A DNA stretch of 64,000 nucleotides from Hydractinia symbiolongicarpus (GCF_029227915.1 NC_079876.1:6944001-7008000), one strand, 5' to 3'; counted from the first letter of the stretch, positions 24,380 through 38,700 are shown. Program-made: numbers and translations. Notes: generated by a model not told the origin, from the sequence alone.

Positions 24380-25560
24380 ATTTTTAAAACTTTGCCAAGT
24401 TGCTCAATATTTCGCGAATATACTCTAGCCTCATGTTTCTTATGTCTTTCTTATAAAAAAACGAGTATTTTTGAATTGCTGAGTTCTTTTTTGTTATGAG
24501 CATAATATGTATTTGTGTGCACGTTTATTTTTTTGTCAGCCTCATTATTCTTATGAAAACTTCTTATTTCAGCCTCAAAATATGTCTTCTCATTCCCCCC
24601 TCTATTTCAAGAGGTCTACTTTTGCACAGCATGCCCAAATTATTGAAGCTCCTAATATTTAGTTCGAGCAGATTGCTGCAAAGAGGAGTGGAGGAGAAAT
24701 CAGACAGACAGATTTAACAGAAATGATATATTAAAAACAGAAATGATATATTAAAAAAAAGTGTAAAATATAGGCCTTCTAAATGTTCATATTGATTTCG
24801 CGTCTCAATTTCAATTTGTCACACCGTGTTCTTTCATTGACAATCTTTACCCTTACACTATCGTACGTCAGTGGCAAATTGTGTTTTATAATGAAATCTT
24901 CCATCACCTTTCGAGCTAGAAATAAATGAAATAAACTTGATTACTTTTTTTCTGCATCAGAGATCTCATTTTTCTACGATGACATGAAACCTTTCTCTCT
25001 TTGAACAAAATGGATCCCAGCACAAAAAAATGATACTAATATCCACATTAACACAAAAGAAAAGCGTTTTCAACGAAATCGCAGTGTCCCATTTAAGAAT
25101 TGTTTTTTTCCACATTTTATTAGAATATTCCCTAATGAAGAAATTTATACAGCACTTCTCGATCACCGTCGTGAAAATATCTCTTCAATAACAAAAATCG
25201 CATCCACAACTTTATACAAAATGAGACAGCAAATTGCTTAACTTTTTTGTCACAACTCACATGGCATTGCTTTCTCTGCCTTTCGATGTATGTAACACTT
25301 GAATGCACGCCTGATTTCACCATTTAACACATCTGACCAAACAAAATTAACACGACCTAACAAGACAAACAGTTATTATTTACAAGTCAGTTGATACTAA
25401 CATCTTATCGTAAGACCGTAAGATAAAAATGTATTTACTAGGAACGCTTGCAGCCTTTCTTTGATTCAATTCTATGGAATAATAAAATTCGTGTGATACT
25501 TTCGATATATTGAACACAAAAGCAGTCCACATAGGTTAGTCTATATTAAAGACATAAGTA
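24380..25560. other. No firm gene; possible further exons of the AT-hook gene
   Basis: On the minus strand, ATCAG at about 25312 is followed by an open block (VHSSVTYIERQRKQCH in phase 1) ending at GTGAGT near 25258. This could be the next exon of the gene at 25.6-26.5 kb, but nothing downstream confirms it. Confidence 0.25.
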
Positions 25561-25567
25561 TAAGTAC

Positions 25568-26467
25568 CTAAGGCTTCTCTAGTTGCTTTACGGGGTCTCC
25601 CTCTACGACGTTGACCTTGGGCGATTCCTAGTGTGTAAGGAAATGTAATTAAATCAACCAACATTATTTTTCTCACCAAATCAATTTCCCGCCAATTTTT
25701 TTTTCCGGACGCTAAATAAAATTCTTGCCAATTTTGTTATTGCTATCCGCCAATGTTTTGGATTTTAATGGACATGAATTCGATATTGAAGAGTGGCTTA
25801 CCTTTTATCTAACTTTGTATTAAAAAATATTGCCTGATTTACAAAGAAAAAAAAACACGTTTTCTAAAAAAAATATTTTTAAATTTTTTATGGACTAACT
25901 AAGTTCCGCCAATTCCATTGAATTCTCTTACTAACCAGTTTTCTTCCCGCCAATTTTTTTTCCTTAAGCTAGACTAAATTAAAGGGAGAAAGAAGTTCTG
26001 ATCAACACATCGGATCGAGTGCTTCTGAAAAACCACCTCCTTCGTCCCAATCTTGGTCGTTTATTTGGGTACAACATATAACTTTACTTTTAAGAACTTT
26101 ATCAGATATTTTACCTTTCGGTTTGTTTTGGGAATTCTCATAACCATCAGAACTACTCTCTTCTTCCTCAGACGGATTCAATATTTCAAAATTTTCATCA
26201 GATGAATCATTCAAATCTACGAGATAAGTAGCGAAGTTATTGTTTGTTTGTCTGTACCATTAAATTGATTGTCACTAATATTTACCTTCTTCGCATTTCA
26301 TATCAAATTTCCTCTTTCTGGGTACCTTTTCGTAATCTAAAAACGTACATACAAATTTCACTTTCTCCCTTGATATATATTTGACAAAACATAATTCTTG
26401 TCAAAAAAATTCATAGAAATGTACCTCCTTGGAGTTCTTCGGGTTTACTTTTGTTGACCGTTCTCAT
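25568..26467 (-). CDS. Small acidic nuclear-type protein with an AT-hook exon (3' end open)
   Basis: Exons chain on the minus strand in phase 1. They are 26467-26425 (ATG, encodes MRTVNKSKPEELQG), 26336-26286 (DYEKVPRKRKFDMKCEE), 26216-26115 (Ser/Asp/Glu-rich, ending NSQNKPKG) and 25627-25568 (IAQGQRRRGRPRKATREAL). The last carries RGRPRK, the core of an AT-hook, a minor-groove DNA-binding motif. The PRKRK in exon 2 looks like a nuclear localisation signal. If the third exon is not spliced at 26115 it continues to a TGA at 26002-26004, giving an alternative C-terminus. The downstream end beyond 25568 is not resolved. Chromatin association is inferred from the AT-hook alone, and no ortholog is recognised. 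Confidence 0.55.
25680..25965. repeat. Repeated CCCGCCAATTTTTTTT motif
   Basis: The motif (TTT/CTT)CCCGCCAATTTTTTTT occurs at about 25686-25706 and 25944-25965. Diverged versions (CTTGCCAATTTTG, TCCGCCAAT) lie near 25729, 25749 and 25907. It sits in the X3-X4 intron of the AT-hook gene. It may be a small decayed element. Confidence 0.4.
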
Positions 26468-26638
26468 TCTAAAACAGTAATCTAAATAAAGAATACTTTT
26501 TATTACTGAAGATAATATATAAAACCCTGAATTAGCGACGTAAATAATTATATATTTTGCTGATTGACTGAAAATATAGAAACTAAAAAATAAAACGTTC
26601 TACGAGATAAACAGTGTTGTATATATCTATCTTCTACC

Positions 26639-26756
26639 TCTATATTAATATTACCCGTGTTCTGTCTGTCACACCGAGTGATGTCGTGCTAAAAACCCAC
26701 GAAATAGCGATTCTACGACGAGCGAAAATCTGAGGACCGGCAGACCCGTGGATTCT
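26639..26756 (+). mobile_element. Decayed Helitron-like element
   Basis: It starts TCTATATTAATATTACCCG, then TCTGTCTGTCAC. It reaches GACCCGTGGATTCTTACCCG, where the 3' hairpin is broken and the CTAG end is lost. It matches the 43 kb and 59 kb copies. Confidence 0.55.
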
Positions 26757-26759
26757 TAC

Positions 26760-28060
26760 CCGTAAAATTTTCTCATTATGTTGTGTTCATGCTTAAATGT
26801 AGCTGGGTTAGCTGTACCTTTGAGTGTTCATGCAACAACAGTCTATTGACCTGTTTACTAATATTTTACTGTGGCTAGGTGTTAATAAATTTTTTTCTCG
26901 TTATAAATTTTAAAACAATTTGCCACCAATTTACCTATGACAATGTTCACCCGTTGTTGTTTTCTTTCTATTGTGCCATTTAAAAAATGCCAGGTTGCTG
27001 TTTTTTGCTAGGACAGGGTCGGTCCTTTTTTCTTATAAGCATAAAGTTTAAAAGCATATCTAGTCTGAGATTCCTTATAAAAATTTCCAAAGCAAAAATG
27101 TTATACAGAACATTCATTGAAAAGGACAAAAAGGAACAAAAATCAAGAACATCAATGTCTTATGAATTTGGCATGTAAAAAATGTTTACCACACCATCGT
27201 CCTTTTCAAAAACTCTATGTAAGTTATATGTGAAAAAAAAAGATAAAATGAGGCTAAAATAAGAAAAAAATAAGCATATTGCGGCTGGGCTCAAAATACA
27301 CTATGCTTATAAAAAAAGGTGTATGACAAGCTGAAGCCTGTGTTTTTATTTCATCCAAAGTTTGAATTCAATTTTGTAACTTTCACGAAAACTTATTCCG
27401 CGAATTAGAAACTATTGGGCGACTCTTTTTGCTAGAACAGGGTTTATTTTTTAAAAAATAATAGGTTAGTGTTTTAATCAGGGAAGCCAGGTCGTTGGAT
27501 ATGAAAATGTGGCCTAAAATATATAATTACAATCTCAGTTGCTCTGAAATTTTTTTACCATGCGCACATCCTTTGATCACATCATTTTGCTGAAAAACAT
27601 TGTACATATTTCTCGGTCAAAATCTGTTATTTTCTTCAAAAAGTCTCTCCGAAAATGCCGAAATTCTGTAACTCAGCAAGTATAACTTATCCAAAAAGGT
27701 TTTTCATACCAATTATATTACATTAGTCTAAAAGCACCCCATAACAACTTTCAAGCCAAAAATCCTTTTTGTACCCAATGTAATAAGCATTTTTCATTTT
27801 CACGAAATGGACCTGAGGGATGTTTAATCTTGAATATATGATGACTATGGTTGAACTAATTAAATTTTTAACTGTTTTTTGTATAGATGCTAACCGCTTC
27901 ACCTATGTTGGAGAAAACAAATTTTGCAGAAAGCCGTGACCAACCAAACAGTTATGCTGTATAAGGTTACATCCAGAATGCAACGCTTCACTTATTATAT
28001 AAATGGCCCAATCGTCATAACTTTCTCAAACAAATAAAGATAAGTTTCTCTGTATACTGA
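26760..28060. other. Probable Helitron-like body, no gene recognised
   Basis: I see no supported exon. The stretch leads to the Helitron-like 3' end at 28099 and may be its body. The 5' boundary is not identifiable. Confidence 0.35.
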
Positions 28061-28099
28061 AATAATCATCCCGGCGAGCGACACTGGGTTCCCAGCTAG
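28061..28099 (+). mobile_element. Helitron-like 3' end, CCCGGCGAGCGACACTGGG type
   Basis: CACTGGGTTCCCAG forms a compact hairpin ending directly in CTAG at 28099, followed by T. Related ends occur at 13200 and 36199. Confidence 0.5.
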
Positions 28100-28223
28100 T
28101 AGATATAAAATAATAAGCAGTTATTATACAATCATGATACAGTGATGCACTTATGTGTACCAAATTTAAACACTTGGTAAACAAATTTGGTAAATAATTC
28201 ATAAATAATTGGATAATTATCAC

Positions 28224-28716
28224 CTTTTTGTTCCTGCTGGATGACTGTTTTATTCGTATAATTCTTAGGTAAAATCACAGAAGAATCTGAAATAAATTAA
28301 AAATACAGTGGTTGGAATGCTCTAAAGTAAAAAAAAACTTTTAAAGAACAAGCGCAAATGTCACTGAAATTCAGTTACTACCATTTCGTTGCTGACAGTT
28401 TACTTTAGGGGAATAATTTGATGTATCCAAAGCAGAAGTTGACATTGAAGTTGGCGACATAATTTGGACACCTGTACACAGAATCATTTAGTCAAAAAAT
28501 ATGCCATGGTGGTTGGCATGTTCTCAATTTCAAATAATTTAGAGACCAGACCCAAATTTTATTATATTACCAGCTCATAGCAGTTAGTGTTATTACCATT
28601 TTTGTGTTGATAGGTTTCTTTAAGAACAGCAGAGGAGCTCTCGTTTGATGTAGTCAAAGCAGAATTTGATATTGAAGTTTCCGACGGCATTTGTGGGTGG
28701 ATAACGTCGTTTTCAC
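28224..28716 (-). CDS. Three phase-1 Ser/Thr-rich exons, probable alternative 3' part of the SET/recombinase gene
   Basis: Exons 28716-28597, 28471-28382 and 28286-28224 all start and end in phase 1 with good AG and GT sites. The first two are related (SETSISNSALTTSN and SPTSMSTSALDTSN; endings QHKNG and QQRNG), so they arose by exon duplication. The third encodes a short polar peptide (VILPKNYTNKTVIQQEQ). They cannot follow the phase-0 end of the large exon at 28976. They would fit a GC donor after AAAG at 29014, or belong to another minus-strand transcript. They do not join directly to the ATG exon at 26467. Function is unknown. Confidence 0.4.
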
Positions 28717-28771
28717 CTTCAGAAAAAGAAAACAAACATGACAGTCCACACATACAACTATCCTATTATAT

Positions 28772-31700
28772 TTACTGGAATAAGCCTTCCAAAAAATGAT
28801 CTATTGAACACTTCCCACTTCCTTCCTAGGCACAAGCGTGTAATATTTGTATTAATTATACGTTCAAATGCAACACAAGTATTAAGTACCTTAAGTACAT
28901 AAAATTGTCTATTATATGTTTCAAGAAGCTGGGAATTAAAAGACTGTTTAAACATATGAATTGCCTGAAAATTACCAGTCTCATATTGTTAATTGAAAAA
29001 AAAAAGTCTATGCCTTTATCCATGTCTGTCAGGTGCTTCCCAACTTTTGTGATTTCTCTGATTGCTGCTGGGGCTTGATACACATTTACATTGATATCTT
29101 CTGAGTGCCCTAAATGTGTAAAAATGGCCTCTCGATCCGACTTTGATAACTCCAATGAAGCAAAAAGAGTAGACACCCGGTGTCTTTGTTTGGTAGCTGT
29201 GATCGTTCCACTTGATTTTAACTCCAATTTGCTGCAAAGGTTCTGTATAACATGCCACCCAGATGCATGGCATTCTGATCCTTGTGTACTGGGAAAAAGG
29301 TATTTGTTTTGATCAGAAATTCCTACATCCTTTCTGATCTTCTTGTCAGCTAACATTATTAAAGCCTTTTGTACATCTTCTGGGATTAAAACAGGGACAA
29401 GCTTAAAATTGCCTTTACCCATTTGATATGTTATTTTTAATGTGGACATTAACTTTTTCTCGATGGGATCTTCGATTGCCTCAACACGTTGCGAATCTAT
29501 CCAGGCATCTGACTTTGCATCTTCCCATTCAGACAACAGAAGACGTGCAGCTTCACCTCCCCTACGTGCATTAAATAAAGTCAAACGGGCACATGAAGCA
29601 TCTCTAAGCTCTATATAGGCTGATGTATCTAACATTAAAAAATTATCAGATGTGATTTGCTTAATCTTTGCAAGTATGTGGCCTCTTAGTGCTTTGATGT
29701 CATCTTCAAGTGGAAGTGCCATTGGTCGCCTTAAACGAATCTGGCGTTTCTTATGTATAGCCTGTTGTGCCTCACCAAATATATGATCCTTGGCTAACTC
29801 TAAAACAGTAAGAAAGTCGTCGATAGCTTTTGCATCAGCATCTTGATTGTGAATAAGTAGTATTCCTTTTCTACACTTTGCAAAATTTTTCAGCAGATAA
29901 TAAATGGATGACTTTAGGCTGGCCTTTAATGTGTCATCATCCCGTGTTGTGTAGTGTTCAATCGCCGCTTTCAGACTCAAAAAATTCTCCCTTTTCAACA
30001 TATCACTTGAGTTCTTAAAGAATGTCTTTACATTTTGCATTTTAAAAATCATATATAAATGTGCAATGCGCCTCAGTTCACTTCGCACTGACTTTCTTAC
30101 TTCTTCTTGTTTCTCGTGTCTTCTTTTGATTCTGTCATAACTATGTTTACCATAGTCTAATATAACCCTATCAGATCTACACAAATCGCCAACTGGGTCG
30201 TCCCTAATTTTATTCACGATGTGTTTTCTGAACTCATCAGAACATGTGAATTGTTCAGTAACTTTCATTGAAGATAACTTTATAGGAACAGATTGACCGT
30301 TTCCACAGTCTCTCACATGTCGTATCCAATACCTTGTTCCGTAAAATCCTTTGCAGTTTGAACATTTCACCAAATCTGACTCTGATTTTGATTGTTTTCT
30401 CTCTCTGTAAAATTTTGGGTTGTCTTCATTTAGCTGTGCGAAGTTGAACTTTTCTATTCCCAGTTTCTTAAATGAATCAAACATACGAAGCCTTTCCTTT
30501 TTCGGTTTTTCCATGGCTTTTTTAACGATATCCTCTTTCTTGTGAACTGTGCTAATATGTCGACTCAATGCCGCTGAATGGACTCCACAGAACATACAAG
30601 GCCTATGGGGTTTTGGCCCCTTTATCCTTTTCTGACTGGAGAGCTAAAAATGTAGGATAACATTTGGATTAAAAACAGTTTACTCTATAGGTTGAGTACG
30701 AATAGAATGCTTGCTTTTTGTGAATGCTTGTGCGCTTCAAATTAAATGGTGCAGACTCACATTTTTGTGTGATTTGGTAGAATCCTTCCCAAGTCTTACT
30801 TTTCTCTAAAAAAATAACTTCCTCTGTGAGATGTTGTTCACTGTCAGTGATGCATGTAAAAAATACAACTTTACCTTCTTCAGCACAAAATTATTTATTG
30901 ACCACTTTTTTCTTTTCTTTCGTGCCTATAAAAACATTTTTGAGGATATTACCAAAGGAAAGTTATACCCCAACGACAATTTTGCTTAGTAATATTTGAA
31001 AATAACTATTTAGCCTAGAAAACATTTTCTTAATACACATATTTCTTTTTATAACAACAGTTTATAAGAACGGTGAGGCTAAAAATTTGCCAAAAGTTGA
31101 CAACCTATTAAGAACATACTCAGCCTGAATTCCTAGATCTGAACAATCTATCATTTCGAAATTGTTTTTTTTCTTTTTTTGCCCTGCACGTTTTAAAAAT
31201 AAGAAAATTTCAACATCATCTATATTTCTTCCAATCCTACTAAACCTTATCGGTAAATCTGACCACATAATTTCCCTATTTTCTTGTCGAAATATCTAAT
31301 TTCGAAACTTTTTCAGAAGACAAACAAGAACATTTAAGGCTGAAAAGTGTCAAAAAATGAAGCACGCTTCAGCTGAAATTTAGAAGTTCTTCGTATGCTG
31401 AGGGTAGAGGGTCTTAACCCCATACCCCATAGTCAAACCTTCCAATGCTAAGAGTAAAGGGTCTTTCTGGCCATCGGGTATCTAATTTTTTTAATGTTAC
31501 TGGCACCATTAATCCTAAATCAGTGTAAATTTAAACTTTAACTCATAGCGTCTATGTATTTTACACCAGCAGTGTTAATAACACCAATTTACAGGCAAAG
31601 TGAGGATCTCAGGCTAAAGTATCTCCAAACTTCTTGACTTTTTTCCGACTTTTTCACCCAATCTCAAAAAAATTTTCCAGGTTTTTCAAACCGCTGGACA

Positions 31701-34700
31701 CACTGACTACGGTTTTAAGTTAAAAACAACCTGTTAAACTTACTTAGCCCCTAGTGCAAACCAAGGGCAGAAATAACAACGAGACAATTAAACTATCCCC
31801 ATCGAGATGTTTCCATAAAATGATTACTTGACAAAGACTTTCCAACAGTCCAGTCATGTTTTTCCCAATAAAGCAACAGAAAAAATATTCTATTAAAACA
31901 TAATAGAAAGGCCTCACATATAACTAACTTTTACGGTTTTTACTTTGGATCCACAAAGTTAAATTCCTATAAGAATCTTCAAATTAATGCAAAATTTTAC
32001 CAAAGCAGCATAAAAAAATCTTAATATTGTATATCCTCAATTTTAATATTGTATTTTTTTATTTTTTTTAGTTAAAAAGGAAACACAACAAACATAACAA
32101 AAAGTTCAGATAACTGAGTCAAGTATGTATATACTGCAATCTGTCGAACAGATTCTCTCTGAAAATTTTTACATAGACACACAAATAAACTCTCAAGCAT
32201 ATTGAAGAATGTGAAGGTTGAATCACACTAAAAGTTTTATAGGCATCACAATTTCACTTTAATTAAAATTTGCAATTGAATTATGTCTAAATTTGTTAGA
32301 ACGTCAAGGTCTGTTAACAATTAAAAAATAAAACCTATCATCCGACACATACCAAGACTGGAGTAGAATGAAACGGAGTTTCAACATTTAGTGTGGATGA
32401 TTCATTATCTGTATTTATAACCTCAACATCAGGGTCCAGTTGCAACGCAGAATCATCTGATACATCAAACTACAATGAAAAATAAATCAATGCTTCATAA
32501 ATATGTTTATCATTTACAGACATCTGAAATCTTTTAAAACACAAGGGATAATAATTTCTACTACAAATTTAATTTAAAAACTTTCTTAATATCGTATCAA
32601 AATCATCCTTAGAGTCCGAAAATCTTTTTTTTCTTGTTTACGTTTTAATGTTACCATTTTAATACTGGCTTTCCAAACCGGTTAGTAATCATCTGATTCT
32701 TTCATAGTATCCGATTTTTGTATCAGTCTGGTAATAAAACTATAGTAATGAATATAAAGAGAAAATAGTGACTAACTTGTTCCATTGGTTTTTCCTCCAT
32801 AATCAATTTCTAAATAAAAAGTTACAATTTCCAAGATGAAATTAACTTAAAATTCAACTACCAAAAAGGGTTCTTCTAACCAGCAATTTCCACAAATAAT
32901 TCGCCCCAATATGTTTGTCTATACAAAGGGTTTTGCGATTTTAGAGTCATTGCTTTATAGTTTTTGTGCACTTCACTGCTGTGCACCGTTGCGCAATTTA
33001 AACCTTTTTATTTTTACTCAAAAATTTTTAAAGTCACAGGACACAGGCCAATTTTGTTAATATGGCCTAAAAAATTTGTCGTGTCACCACACATCTGTGC
33101 TACAGGTAACATTTCTATTACAACAAGAAAAACATTTGGCATAATTACTGCATTCTAACTGGCTGCACACAAAAATGTTGACTGAGATTTTGTTGCTGAC
33201 ACAAAGAAACCTTTTAAACATTTTTTTTGCTGCTAACAACAAATTTGTTACCAGTAACATTTTTTGCAACTAGCATATTTCTTTGTTACCAGTAACAAGA
33301 CAGAAAATCAAATCGATTTGATTTTGCATATAACAACAGAATGTTTTAAGCAACAAAAAGCTATACTGGTGACACATACTGGTGACACATACTATTTAGG
33401 CAATACTAATTAACATAAATTTGTTACTATCGCCTGAAAATATGGGGTTGTACATGGGGGTGCTTAAGTTTCTTAACTATTTACCTCACTTTGCGACTTA
33501 ACCGCAGGAGCAAAACTATTGCGCAGTGCAACATTGCGCTCTGGACTTAAAATATTCAATAGTTATTTACAATGCTTTGCGATACAGTGGCAAATCTATC
33601 GTGCAACGTTGTGCTAAAGACTAAATTGTTTGTTAACTATTGATCGAGGGTTTCAAAGTATGTTTCACGTATATGGACTAAATAAGAAAGCTATACTTGT
33701 GAAAATCCTCAAATGTATTTTTCGCTTTTTTAACAGTCAAAGGTTGGCATCTGCTCACCAATGGGTTTAATTCCTTTTCGCAAGGTTATGACAGGGTAAT
33801 AATTGAAGATATAGAATGTACTCAAATGTTCAATGCACATAAAAAAACAGTTTTAATCTCAATGTCATTGTATAATATATTGTCTATTTCAAGAATACAC
33901 AACTACTACCAATCTTTTATCACTATTTTTCTACTCGATAAAAATTTACCATGTTAAAAGCATCTCAATGTTTTCAAAAAAAGCTATTTTAAAAAGTTTA
34001 ATCACCTCAACATCTTCATAATTTTGCTTATTTACATCATGTTCTTTGCCATCAGTAACTGCAGGCATTTGATTATCAGCCTTTGTCAAGGTTTCCTCCA
34101 TAATAACAGCTTTTGGCTTTGCTTCTCTCACCAAGGTATGCCACTGCTTGAAGCATTAAAAATAGCAATGATATTTAGAGCGATTGATTATTAAAAATGA
34201 CATTATTTTTAGTTTCTTTACTTGAGAAAAGTTCACGAGTGCAATGATTGATAAGTATTATACAGAATTTCTTTACCTTAACAGCATTCAAATGTTTCTG
34301 AACTGTTGCAACATCAGGCTTCTTCTCCTCATGACTAATTGCAGGCATTTGGTCAAATTCCTTTGTCAGGGTCTTTTTTTCAGAAATAGCTTTGGACTCT
34401 TCTTTTGTCTGTGAAACTTTCCAATCCTATAGGTACAAGGAAAATGTAACTATTTAAATAGGTAACTCGAAGTGCCTTTTGTTATTAGCTTTTTGCTTTT
34501 TCTCTCCATATTAGAGCAGGAAGTTTTCTAAGCAGCTATTTTTAAAAATTTAGGTACCTCAACATCTTCACAATGTCTCTGAACTCTTGCAACATCAGGT
34601 TTCTTCTTCTCAAGAGTGATTGCAGGCTTTTTATCATATTCATTTGCCGAGGTCTTCCTTTCAGAAATAGCTCCAGGCTTTTCTTCTGTCTGCGAAACTT

Positions 34701-35717
34701 GCCAATCCTATAGACACAAGAAATATGTAACTATTTAAAGAGGTAACTTGAAGTGCTTTTTGTTATCACCTATTTGCTTTCTCTCTCTGTGTTAGAGCAC
34801 AGAAATAAGCAGTTATTACTGAAAATCTATTTACCTCTTTACAATGTTTCTGAACTCTTGCAACATCAGATTTTACCTGAACAGTATTTGCAACCATTGG
34901 ACTAACAGCCTTTGTCCATGTTTCCTCAACAATAACAGACAAAGGCTTTTCTTCTCTCAGTGAAGTGAGCCAATGCTATAATCAAACAGATTATTCAAAG
35001 TGACTGTTAACTATTTTTTTTTGAGAAAATTTCTCTGTGTTGTAAGTGCACAATATTGACTAAACTACTTAAAAAATTTAGGTGTTCATTGGTACCTGAA
35101 GTGAAACCTGTATGCTTCACCTAATTACAAGCTTTATGATGATGATAAAAAACAGCACATATGCAATATGCACAATAGTTAAAAAATGAAGTTTATATCT
35201 GCTTATGAAATAATTATCCAAATTCAACTCTGACTGTCCCAAAATTCTAAAGAAATGAATCAAGCGTTTATAGCATCCAGGTTTGAATTGTTTGTACCGA
35301 AGAAATAGCCAGTTATTTACCTCAACATCAGATTTTATCTCAACAGTATTTGCAGCCATTGGACTAACAGCCTTTGTCCATGTTTCCTCAACAATAACAG
35401 AGAAAGGCTTTTCTTCTCTCAGTGAAGTGAGGCAGAACTATTTAAAAAAATTGTTTTGTGGGCTTTTTCTTGAGATAATTTATCCATGTTGAGAACATCA
35501 CAATATTTTTAAACAGCTACTAAAAAGATTTTATACCTCAACACCTTTACAATTTTGCTTAATTGTTGTTACATCAGATTTTTCTTCCATATTATTAGCT
35601 TCAGGCTTTTTTTCTCTCAATGGAGCTTGCGATTTCTATAAGCATAAAAAATAACAACAATAATAACTATTTAAAGTAACTACAGTTTGATAATCCATAC
35701 TATAAAACTCGCTGTAC

Positions 35718-35773
<56 letters not shown>

Positions 35774-38700
35774 GATATAGTTTTTTCCATCTTGGAAGTC
35801 TGTGTAGTGATGACCATTTTGAAGAGCCTTCTTGACCTTTTTATCTTTTAAATGCTTTGTGTTTGAAAACTATTTCTTTTCTATACGTTTCTACATTGTT
35901 AGGTGATATTTCATAACGTTTTTTAGTCATGTATAAATCTTAAACAAATGTTGCAGGTAAAAAACCATTTACAGATATCACTACACCACAAGCTATAATA
36001 TTTAAAAAATTGTTATGCTAAAACGTCTTTTCTTCGTTTTTTCATGAATGTTAAGTGTAAGTCTTATATATAACGAAGTATATTAGATTAACTTTGAGAC
36101 ATTTTGGGAGACCTTAAAACTATGATTCCTGATGAATTGTGTTACTGGTAGCAGGGTTGATATAGCTACATTCGGCGAGTGACGCCAGGCCTGAGCTAGT
36201 TTAAGGGACTGCACAATAAGTAATAAAAATATATACCAAAGAGGGAAAAATACAAATTCCATCATCCGTTTGGCTCAATGTTTGAGGTTTCATATTCTAG
36301 ACAAAAATTTTAAAAAAGCACATTTTATAACTATAAAATCCCTTACAAGGAAATGATAAAATACTGATATAATAATATCCGTTAAACTATACAGGGCAGG
36401 TTGTCTTTTTACAATGGAAGTACAGGCTTGACAATTGTATGAGCATGGTGACATTAATCATAATAGTTGTCAAAATCGCATCAGCAAAATAAGAATAATA
36501 AATAAAAATAAAAAAAATGAGAAAAATAAACAAATCAGAATGTAATCCAGCCAAAAGCTAATCTGGTGTTGCAGGAATCTGGATAATGTAGTCGTCAAAA
36601 TCGCTGCCAAACAAGCACTAAACATACAATAACTTTTTTTGCCTGATGTTGCACCGAAAATTTCAAACCTTTAAACTTTGAAGGCAATTATCCAATACAT
36701 CCTTTATATCATCATAACCATCAATACTATTTGGAATTTCCTAAAAATAGGCAATTATAGTTAGGCATTGCCTAAAACCCAGTTAAAAATATGCTGTTTA
36801 TTTTATGAGGTTAGTCTTTAGCCTGTTGGTGGGAATGGTGCATTAAAAATTATGAGTTTGCATGTTTAATAAGTATAGATATGGTTATGCACGAGTTTAA
36901 TATAAAGGTTTTCACCTTTAGAACTAATCAGAGGGAATAGAACAGTGAGTTTTGAGTGTTACACTTTAGTTCAATATATAAGACTTGATATAGGCAGATT
37001 TCAACCTTAATTAAGAACCAAATGGAGGGGAACAAAACAGTGATCTTTGAAACCTGACTGGTTGATTAAATGTTCTGCTCCAGAGGTAGAAATTATTTAG
37101 ACTTTTTTTCTGCAGACAGGAAAATTTTAATATAATTAGTAGCGGAACCAAGCAACTGCAGTATTTTATGTATAGGTTTCTGTTTTGCAGGAATTTTTAT
37201 TGCAGCAGAAAGTCACCTTTAATTGCATCATGTGCTTATTCAACCTTTATTTTTAAAGAGTTTATTTTCCATTTCAGTTAAGTAAAAATCATAAATTTAG
37301 AACCATTTACTGCCAAAATTACTACATTGCATAAACATCTGAAAACTTAATTACTTTAACATAAGAAATTTAAGCAAGCAGAAATAATTTTGAGTTTTGC
37401 AAACTAGCATCTTATTTGCAAAAATAAATTCCCACGAAAAAAGTTTTTCACTTGATACGCAAATATTCTTGCAAAATGCTTATTTGCTGTTTTCAAAATG
37501 TCACCTTTAAAAGGCAAATATACATCTTAATCTAATTTCAATTTCTACTTAGTTGCAGAAAAGGTATACACGTTTTTCTTCTTCAGGAAACAGGTTTTGC
37601 AAGGCAGAATCAATGTTTCCGAAAAAATTATCCATTTAAGCCTGAAGTGCTTCTTAAGTTATTAAGCATTTTGAGCCTCATGTTTATTAAATTTGTGTTT
37701 CTTACACAACATGTATTCCAATAATTCTCTTTTTATGATAATCTCATTCAGTATCATTTTTAATCTCTTCACACCTTACAAAGTAGCAGTATAATTAGGA
37801 CTTTCCTACCAACAGGCTGGCAATGTTTCTTAAATGTTTAAGTTTTTGGCATTTTGAGCATCATGTTTACTAAACCCGTGTTTCTTAAAATAAAAGGTCA
37901 CACAATATCTATAAAAATAAATTCCATCAAAATATCCAAAAACAATAGATTCCCGAAAATAAATTTTCGCAAATTCTATAAAATTTCTCGAATGACAAAT
38001 TTGAGAATATTTATAACATTAAAGTAGATGAGAAATAAAAATGCATTCATGGGATAGGAACTTCTTTAAAATAAATAAGAAACTCACCTCAAACATATTG
38101 CATGTTAAGTCAACCTTAAAAAAGACACATTTCAATCAGTAATTCAACCCCTGCTTAAATACATGGCCATGCTATACTGATGGTAGACTAAATTCTGTAA
38201 TATTTTGTGGCATTTAATAAGCAACCACTTACTCACACAGCTACATTGATGGTAAAATGAAATACTTTTTTGTTAAACTTTTATTTATTCTTTTTATACG
38301 ATTCCCTAAAACATGCACCTGCAATATTAAATCCACACAAAAGTTATTGATCAAGCCAAAATATATTATTTTTTCTAAATAGGCATTTCAAGATAAAATT
38401 AGAAACACAACAAAAAATAATCACTTCACATACCTGAGGTTTCACAACTGGCTTGACTTCGCAATGAATTTCTAGAAAATTATTTCAAGCTAAGGCAATG
38501 ATGAAGACATTGGTGCTACACACGAAAGCTCCTGTGGGATGGAGAAAAGAAGGCTGAACACTTTTCCTAGGCTATTAGGCTTCATCAGCAGCCTAGTCCA
38601 GGAACATTTTTTCTATACACGAGTCAACTTCAACTTGAAGTGACAAAACAGAGTCCACAAGTTATTGAGAAATCTTGTAACAAAAAGAACCTTGATATCA

